Source of the DNA: Litoribaculum gwangyangense
Lineage (GTDB): Bacteria; Bacteroidota; Bacteroidia; Flavobacteriales; Flavobacteriaceae
Assembly: GCF_039543505.1 (NCBI RefSeq)
Contig: NZ_BAABJW010000002.1
Coordinates: 124,001-188,000 of the forward strand
Reading direction: 5' to 3'
Length of the DNA stretch: 64,000 nt
This document shows positions 59,411 through 64,000 of the stretch, piece by piece; position 1 is the stretch's first letter; every line of letters starts with the position of its first letter. The position numbers and the translations under genes were made by a program. The notes below the pieces were generated by a model, which searched no databases, had not been told where the DNA came from, and worked only from the letters and a program-made list of their open reading frames with translations.

Positions 59411-61471
59411 ATGAAGTGTTTCATAGCTTTTTTCTATTTTTTTATCTCCTTTTTTGGGTTTTCCCAACAGACTGAATATGTTGATTTCAAAAAAGCCAAA
59501 GCCGAAATTGCTTTTGGTGATTTAAAGAAAAAAGAAGTCTCAGGAAGTATTACTTACGAGTTTAAAATTCTAAAAGATACCGACTCAATTTACTTCGATG
59601 CCAATAATTTTCAAAACATATCATCTACTTTAGATGGGACATTTATGGATAGTTTATACAACGGTAAACAACTTATTGTAAAATACCCATTTAAACCAAA
59701 TACCACACACAAGTTGGATATTACATTTAAAACAAGTCCTAAAAAGGCTATGTATTTTATAGATTGGGACACTTCGACTGCGCTCAGTGTGACAAATGAA
59801 GTAAATGTCACTTCGAGTGATTCATTAAAAATGAATCGTATTGAGAAGAATTCTTGGACACAATCAGTGCAAATATGGACTCAAGGCCAAGGAAAATACA
59901 CGAGTAATTGGTTGCCTAGTGTTGATGATATGAATGAAAAGATTGAATTTGATTTATCCATTACTTTTGATAATGAATATGAAGTGATTGCCAATGGAAA
60001 ATTGACCAATAAACAAATCAACGACTCCACAATAACCTGGCATTACAATATGCAACAACCTATGAGCAGTTATTTGGTGGCTTTGGCTATTGGGAAGTAT
60101 GATAAAAAGGTAGAATATTCGGATAACGGCATTCCTTTGGAAATGTATTATTATCCCGAAGATTCTTTAAAAATTGAGCCAACATACCGTTACACAAAAC
60201 AAATATTCGATTTTTTAGAGGAAGAAATAGGGGTGCCTTATCCATGGCAAAACTATAAGCAAGTACCTGTAAAAGACTTTTTGTATGCTGGAATGGAAAA
60301 TACGAGTGCTACTATTTTTGCGGATAGTTTTGTAATTGATTCTATAGCCTTTGTAGATAAAAATTATGTAAACGTAAATGCACATGAATTGGCGCACCAA
60401 TGGTTTGGTAATTTGGTAACCGAAACTTCAGGAAAACACCATTGGCTACAAGAAGGTTTTGCAACGTATTATGCACTCTTAGCAGAGCGAAATATTTTTG
60501 GAGACGATTATTATTATTGGCGGTTATATGAATATGCCCAAGAATTATGGGGGCAAGAAAAAGCTGGATTAAGTACATCCTTGCTAGATCCACAATCGAG
60601 TAGCGCAACCTTTTACAAAAAGGGCGCTTGGGTATTACATATTTTAAGAGAAAAAGTGGGTAATAAGGCTTTTAGTAAAGCCGTAAAGGCTTATTTGGAA
60701 AAGCATCAGTTTAAAAATGTGGAAACCAAAGATTTTATAAATGAGGTAGAAAAAGCCAGTGGAAAGGATTTAAGAGAATTTATGGCTCGATGGTTGGAAG
60801 ACAAAACTCTTTTTTATGATGAAATGATTAAAAATTTAAAACTAAATTCATCTTCAATTAATCAACACTTTTTATACGATTGCAATGAAACTCCGCAGCT
60901 TTGTAAAACGATCTTGTTGAGACGAGATAATTCAATTTACAAAGAAAAAATCATTGAAGCTTTGGGGTCAACTCATATTACAAAATCTACTTTTTTAATC
61001 GATGATATTAAAGTCCGCCAAGCCATCGCCCAAACTTTAAGCCAAGTCCCTCTAGAATTAAAATCCGATTACGAAACGCTTTTAAATGACGAATCTTATA
61101 TAACCATGGAGGTAGCTTTGTTTAATTTGTGGAGGAATTTTGCAGAAGATAGAGAAAAATACCTCAACAAAACAAAGGGCATTCAAGGTTTCAATGATAA
61201 AAATGTTAGAATACTTTGGTTGACTTTAGCGTTGTTAACCGATGATTACGAAATTGAAAACAGACCTAAATATTTTGATGAACTAACTGATTATACAAGC
61301 TCAAAATATAGTTTTGAAGTTCGACAAAATGCCTTTCAATATTTAACGCAAATACAAGCTTGTAATGATGTTTGTAAAGAAAACTTAAAGCAAGCTACAA
61401 CACATCATAGTTGGCAATTTACAAAGTTTGCGAAAAACTTACTAGAGGTCATTAATAAATCTAAAGATTGA
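59411..61471 (+). CDS. M1 family aminopeptidase
   Basis: A 686-residue exported zinc peptidase. I start it at the ATG at 59411, which gives a clean signal peptide (MKCFIAFFYFFISFFGFSQ); the frame is open upstream to 59336 but that part is unlike the family. The N-terminal beta domain runs to about 230; the catalytic domain has YAGMENTSATIF (a GAMEN variant) and the zinc motif HELAHQWFGNLV with the distant Glu in LQEGFATYYALL. A helical C-terminal part with HEAT-like repeats follows. It would release amino acids from peptides in the periplasm. The first patatin gene overlaps its stop by one base. Confidence 0.93.
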   Translation: MKCFIAFFYFFISFFGFSQQTEYVDFKKAKAEIAFGDLKKKEVSGSITYEFKILKDTDSIYFDANNFQNISSTLDGTFMDSLYNGKQLIVKYPFKPNTTHKLDITFKTSPKKAMYFIDWDTSTALSVTNEVNVTSSDSLKMNRIEKNSWTQSVQIWTQGQGKYTSNWLPSVDDMNEKIEFDLSITFDNEYEVIANGKLTNKQINDSTITWHYNMQQPMSSYLVALAIGKYDKKVEYSDNGIPLEMYYYPEDSLKIEPTYRYTKQIFDFLEEEIGVPYPWQNYKQVPVKDFLYAGMENTSATIFADSFVIDSIAFVDKNYVNVNAHELAHQWFGNLVTETSGKHHWLQEGFATYYALLAERNIFGDDYYYWRLYEYAQELWGQEKAGLSTSLLDPQSSSATFYKKGAWVLHILREKVGNKAFSKAVKAYLEKHQFKNVETKDFINEVEKASGKDLREFMARWLEDKTLFYDEMIKNLKLNSSSINQHFLYDCNETPQLCKTILLRRDNSIYKEKIIEALGSTHITKSTFLIDDIKVRQAIAQTLSQVPLELKSDYETLLNDESYITMEVALFNLWRNFAEDREKYLNKTKGIQGFNDKNVRILWLTLALLTDDYEIENRPKYFDELTDYTSSKYSFEVRQNAFQYLTQIQACNDVCKENLKQATTHHSWQFTKFAKNLLEVINKSKD

Positions 61472-62373
61472 TGAAAGCATTGGTCATTTCAGGAGGTGGT
61501 AGCAAAGGCGCATTTGCGGGAGGCGTAGCACAATACCTTATTCAAGATTTAAAACGCGACTATCAGTTGTTTTTAGGAACTTCAACAGGGAGTTTGCTGG
61601 TATCTCATTTAGCATTGAATAAAATAGACAAAATTAAAGCGGTTTACACCAGTGTTAACAATGACAGTATTTTTGATGTTTGTCCTTTTGTAATAAAAGA
61701 GAAACACGGCACCCAAAATATAGCTATAAATCACTTCGCTGTTATTTTAAATTTTATTAAGGGGAGCAAAACCTTTGGAGAGAGTCAAAATTTGAGAACT
61801 TTAATTAGACAAACATTAACAGAAGATGAATTTTTAGAGCTAAAAAAATCTTTAAAGGATATTGTAGTAACGGTTTCCAATTTATCCTTAAATCAAGTAG
61901 AGTATAAATCTTTAAATGATTTTGATTACGAAGAGTTTTGCGATTGGATTTGGGTTTCTTGTAATTATACACCCTTTATGACCTTGGTTAAAAAAAATGG
62001 TTGTGAATATGCCGATGGTGGCTTAGGAACTATGATTCCTATTGAAGAGGCCATAAATAGAGGTGCCACAGAGGTTGATGCCATTATATTGCAAACCGAA
62101 ACCACACAATTAAATCGTATGCCATCAAAAAATCCGTTCTCTTTATTAACCAGCATGTTCAGCTTCATGTTAGACCGTATTGAATCACAAAACATAAAAA
62201 TTGGTAAGTATGTAGCCTCTCATAATAATGCTATCATAAATTTCTATTATGCACCTATTGTACTGACCACAAATTCATTGATTTTTAACAAAGATAAAAT
62301 GACCAAATGGTGGCAAGACGGATATAATTTTGCTAAATTTAAAAATCAAGAAGTCAGTCAATTAGAAAATTAA
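61471..62373 (+). CDS. Patatin-like phospholipase (copy 1)
   Basis: A 300-residue acyl hydrolase beginning at the ATG at 61471, which overlaps the peptidase stop (TGATG). The Ser-Asp dyad is visible: oxyanion loop SGGGSKGAFAGG, nucleophile elbow LGTSTGSLL, and the DGG motif ADGGLGTMIP. No signal peptide, so cytoplasmic or membrane-surface. Substrate probably phospholipid acyl chains; not provable here. It is about half identical to the next gene over its whole length, a clear tandem duplication. Confidence 0.93.
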   Translation: MKALVISGGGSKGAFAGGVAQYLIQDLKRDYQLFLGTSTGSLLVSHLALNKIDKIKAVYTSVNNDSIFDVCPFVIKEKHGTQNIAINHFAVILNFIKGSKTFGESQNLRTLIRQTLTEDEFLELKKSLKDIVVTVSNLSLNQVEYKSLNDFDYEEFCDWIWVSCNYTPFMTLVKKNGCEYADGGLGTMIPIEEAINRGATEVDAIILQTETTQLNRMPSKNPFSLLTSMFSFMLDRIESQNIKIGKYVASHNNAIINFYYAPIVLTTNSLIFNKDKMTKWWQDGYNFAKFKNQEVSQLEN

Positions 62374-62376
62374 TTT

Positions 62377-63288
62377 ATGAGGGCATTAGTAATATCGGGT
62401 GGGGGTAGCAAGGGTGCCTATGCTGGTGGTGTAGCAGAGTATTTAATTAAAGATGAAGGCCGAAATTACGACATGTTTTTAGGAACATCAACAGGTAGTT
62501 TGTTAGTGCCCCATTTGGCCGCTGGAAAAATTGATAAAATACATCGCGTTTTTACAAATGTTAACCAAAGTAATATATTTAGCGTAAATCCTTTTGTGAT
62601 ACGAAAAAAAGGCGACAGAGAGTTTGTTTCTATCGATTTTATTAACACGCTTTGGCAGTTTATTAAAATGAAGCGCACCTTTGGAGAAAGCAAAGCTTTG
62701 CGACGACACATAAGAAAACACTTTACCTATGAAGAATATAATTTAATACGAGAAACGAAGGATGATGTAGTGGTTACAGTTTCTAATTTATCTAAAAACT
62801 GTGTGGAATATAAATCTATTAAGAATTTTAGTTATGATGAGTTTTGTGATTGGATATGGATTTCTTGTAATTACATTCCTTTTATGTCTTTAGTTAAACG
62901 GAATGGTTTTGAATATGCCGACGGCGGTTTGGGTTGTGTAGTACCCATTCGAGAGGCGATTTTAAGAGGGGCTACAGAGGTAGATGCAGTGGTTTTGGAA
63001 TCTGAAAATATGGAATATAATAAAGTTTTAGGTAAAAACCCGTTTTCACTCATGATTAATTTATTCGGGCATTTATTAGACCAAGTGGAACGAAGTGATA
63101 TTATTATTGGTAAGTTAGCTGCCACGAATAGGGATGTAAAGCTTAACCTGTTTTATACGCCTTCCAAACTCACAGAGAACTCGTTAATATTCAATAAAAA
63201 ATTAATGACTACCTGGTGGCAACAAGGTTACTATTATGCTAAGAAGCGATGTGAAGAAGCTAGTTCAAACGAACTTAGGATGGATTAA
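62377..63288 (+). CDS. Patatin-like phospholipase (copy 2)
   Basis: A 303-residue paralogue of the preceding gene, 3 bp downstream. It keeps the same dyad: SGGGSKGAYAGG, LGTSTGSLL and ADGGLGCVVP, plus the shared block FSYDEFCDWIWISCNYIPFM. The C-terminal ends differ (KKRCEEASSNELRMD here). Conservation of every active-site block in both copies argues that both are active and may differ in substrate. Likely cotranscribed with the M1 peptidase. Confidence 0.93.
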   Translation: MRALVISGGGSKGAYAGGVAEYLIKDEGRNYDMFLGTSTGSLLVPHLAAGKIDKIHRVFTNVNQSNIFSVNPFVIRKKGDREFVSIDFINTLWQFIKMKRTFGESKALRRHIRKHFTYEEYNLIRETKDDVVVTVSNLSKNCVEYKSIKNFSYDEFCDWIWISCNYIPFMSLVKRNGFEYADGGLGCVVPIREAILRGATEVDAVVLESENMEYNKVLGKNPFSLMINLFGHLLDQVERSDIIIGKLAATNRDVKLNLFYTPSKLTENSLIFNKKLMTTWWQQGYYYAKKRCEEASSNELRMD

Positions 63289-63289
63289 A

Positions 63290-63811
63290 TTACCACAATT
63301 CTGACACCTCTTCTTTTATAAATGATAGCGCTGCATCACTTGGTGATCTGCGTTCCATCATTTCAGTTAAAACCACTTCCCGTAATTTATTGGCAGAGTC
63401 CGTTTTTTCTAGCATACTAGCTTTTCTTATGAGTTGAATAGTGGCATTTTTTGCTGTTGTTACAATGTTCCAGCACTTATCGCTAATGTAGATTTGTTGT
63501 GATAAATTATGCTCAAACTCTTGTTCAATGCTTTGTATAAGTAAAGATTCATAACTTTCTTTATTGGAGTCTATTGGCTGAATTCTAATAAGTAATTTGG
63601 AAGGCGATATACGTTCCAAAAATAGGGCCATGCGTTCATAAGCTTGTAGGCGCAATGGCATAGCATTTACTTGCATATCCTTTTTTAATAAAAAGCGTCT
63701 GCGACCATCTTCATTTTTGGTGTGTTCTCTAAAAAAATAATAGGCAATAACACCTGTAATTAATGCAGGAATTGAAAATAAAAACAGATCTAAAATTCGA
63801 CTTATGTCCAT
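63290..63811 (-). CDS. Small membrane-anchored protein of unknown function
   Basis: A 173-residue protein with one N-terminal helix (about 9-27, LFLFSIPALITGVIAYYFF) and a charged, mostly helical cytoplasmic part (RRRFLLKKDMQVNAMPLRLQAYERMALFLERISPSKLLIRI, then ESLLIQSIEQEFEHNLSQQIYI). I recall close homologues as conserved hypothetical proteins across Flavobacteriaceae. No catalytic motif visible. It starts 10 bp from the partial gene upstream, so it may be cotranscribed with it; its stop faces the second patatin. Confidence 0.72.
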   Translation of the reverse strand: MDISRILDLFLFSIPALITGVIAYYFFREHTKNEDGRRRFLLKKDMQVNAMPLRLQAYERMALFLERISPSKLLIRIQPIDSNKESYESLLIQSIEQEFEHNLSQQIYISDKCWNIVTTAKNATIQLIRKASMLEKTDSANKLREVVLTEMMERRSPSDAALSFIKEEVSELW

Positions 63812-63823
63812 AAAATATATTGA

Positions 63824-64000
63824 TTAATTATTCTTGTTACCACCCAAATATAAACAATCTTTTAAGCTTTGCATACCTTTAAATGGTACCAGCGTTTTTT
63901 CATAATCATAAGTCTTATTCAACTCCTTGGATAGATTGTGGTCATCAACATTGATATCCACATCACTCATTTTAAACTGGCAAGGATGCTCATACCCCGC
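63824..64000 (-). CDS. C-terminal end of an FMN-binding glutamate synthase family protein (partial)
   Basis: An open frame of 58 codons plus stop that runs off the right edge. It reads AGYEHPCQFKMSDVDINVDD, then LSKELNKTYDYEKTLVPF and CLYLGGNKNN. I recognise this as the usual C-terminus of the single-domain FMN-binding glutamate synthase family proteins in Bacteroidota (HPCQ followed by D-(I/V)-x-V-D/N and TYxYEKT). The catalytic part is outside the window, so the assignment rests on this tail only. Confidence 0.65.
   Translation of the reverse strand, partial: AGYEHPCQFKMSDVDINVDDHNLSKELNKTYDYEKTLVPFKGMQSLKDCLYLGGNKNN

Noticed and set aside
1..64000. tRNA, rRNA, CRISPR array, transposase or prophage genes
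   Set aside because: I looked for clover-leaf sequences, regularly spaced repeats and DDE or integrase motifs and found none that I could support.

Overview
The window looks like a chromosomal segment of a marine-type member of the Flavobacteriaceae (Bacteroidota). The DNA is AT-rich. Starts lack clear Shine-Dalgarno sequences and several promoters fit the TTTG / TAnnTTTG pattern. Marker genes agree: gliding genes gldF and gldG, the bacillithiol gene bshA, a long LptD, a GH3-beta-lactamase fusion, and many secreted proteins whose signal peptides end in FAQ/FSQ. I see no rRNA, tRNA, CRISPR array, transposase or prophage. Every recognised gene is intact except one cut by the right edge.

Layout. 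1-3.4 kb: DUF3108 protein, tandem universal stress protein, six-helix membrane protein, DUF4870 protein. 3.5-7.6 kb: dnaN behind a gldF-ORF-gldG operon that has an unfamiliar BamE-like ORF between the two gliding genes. 7.6-10.9 kb: monooxygenase-fold protein, DUF62 (SAM hydroxide adenosyltransferase family) protein, PhoH, purC. 10.9-17.7 kb: a three-gene peptide-modification operon (transglutaminase; circularly permuted ATP-grasp fused to alpha-E; transglutaminase fused to DUF2126). 17.9-20.5 kb: guaC divergent from a hybrid histidine kinase whose phospho-acceptor His is Tyr. 20.5-26.0 kb: envelope genes (ridA, lptD, an amidase, an MCE/MlaD protein). 26.0-30.2 kb: an Fe-S electron-transfer pair, small conserved proteins, serB. 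30.3-34.5 kb: GH3-beta-lactamase fusion and bshA. 34.5-41.1 kb: small barrel, FAD/Fe-S oxidase, NIPSNAP lipoprotein, LpxH-like phosphatase, aroC. 41.2-48.1 kb: thioesterase-like protein, dicarboxylate symporter, then a run holding a GshB-like ATP-grasp ligase, a rhodanese, an N-formylglutamate amidohydrolase-fold enzyme and a QEGLA (DUF1704) metallopeptidase. 48.1-50.5 kb: a probable accessory cassette with a secreted protein and a TIR protein, edged by a shared motif. 50.5-54.8 kb: DCC protein, then a membrane-tethered TPR-HTH regulator divergent from a thiol-activated-cytolysin-like lipoprotein, with paired direct repeats between them. 54.8-64 kb: mutS2, a possible small RNA, recG, an M1 aminopeptidase with two tandem patatins, a small membrane protein, and the tail of an FMN-binding glutamate synthase family gene.

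The points I consider most worth following are: (1) the cytolysin-like lipoprotein with its divergent TPR-HTH regulator and 11-bp-spaced TGTCCAT repeats; (2) two separate ATP-grasp-centred gene sets that look like peptide-modification pathways, one of them carrying a 'glutathione synthase' in a probable bacillithiol producer; (3) the TIR cassette and its edge motif; (4) the His-to-Tyr histidine kinase. Functions are assigned by reading motifs and recalling families; no database search was possible.
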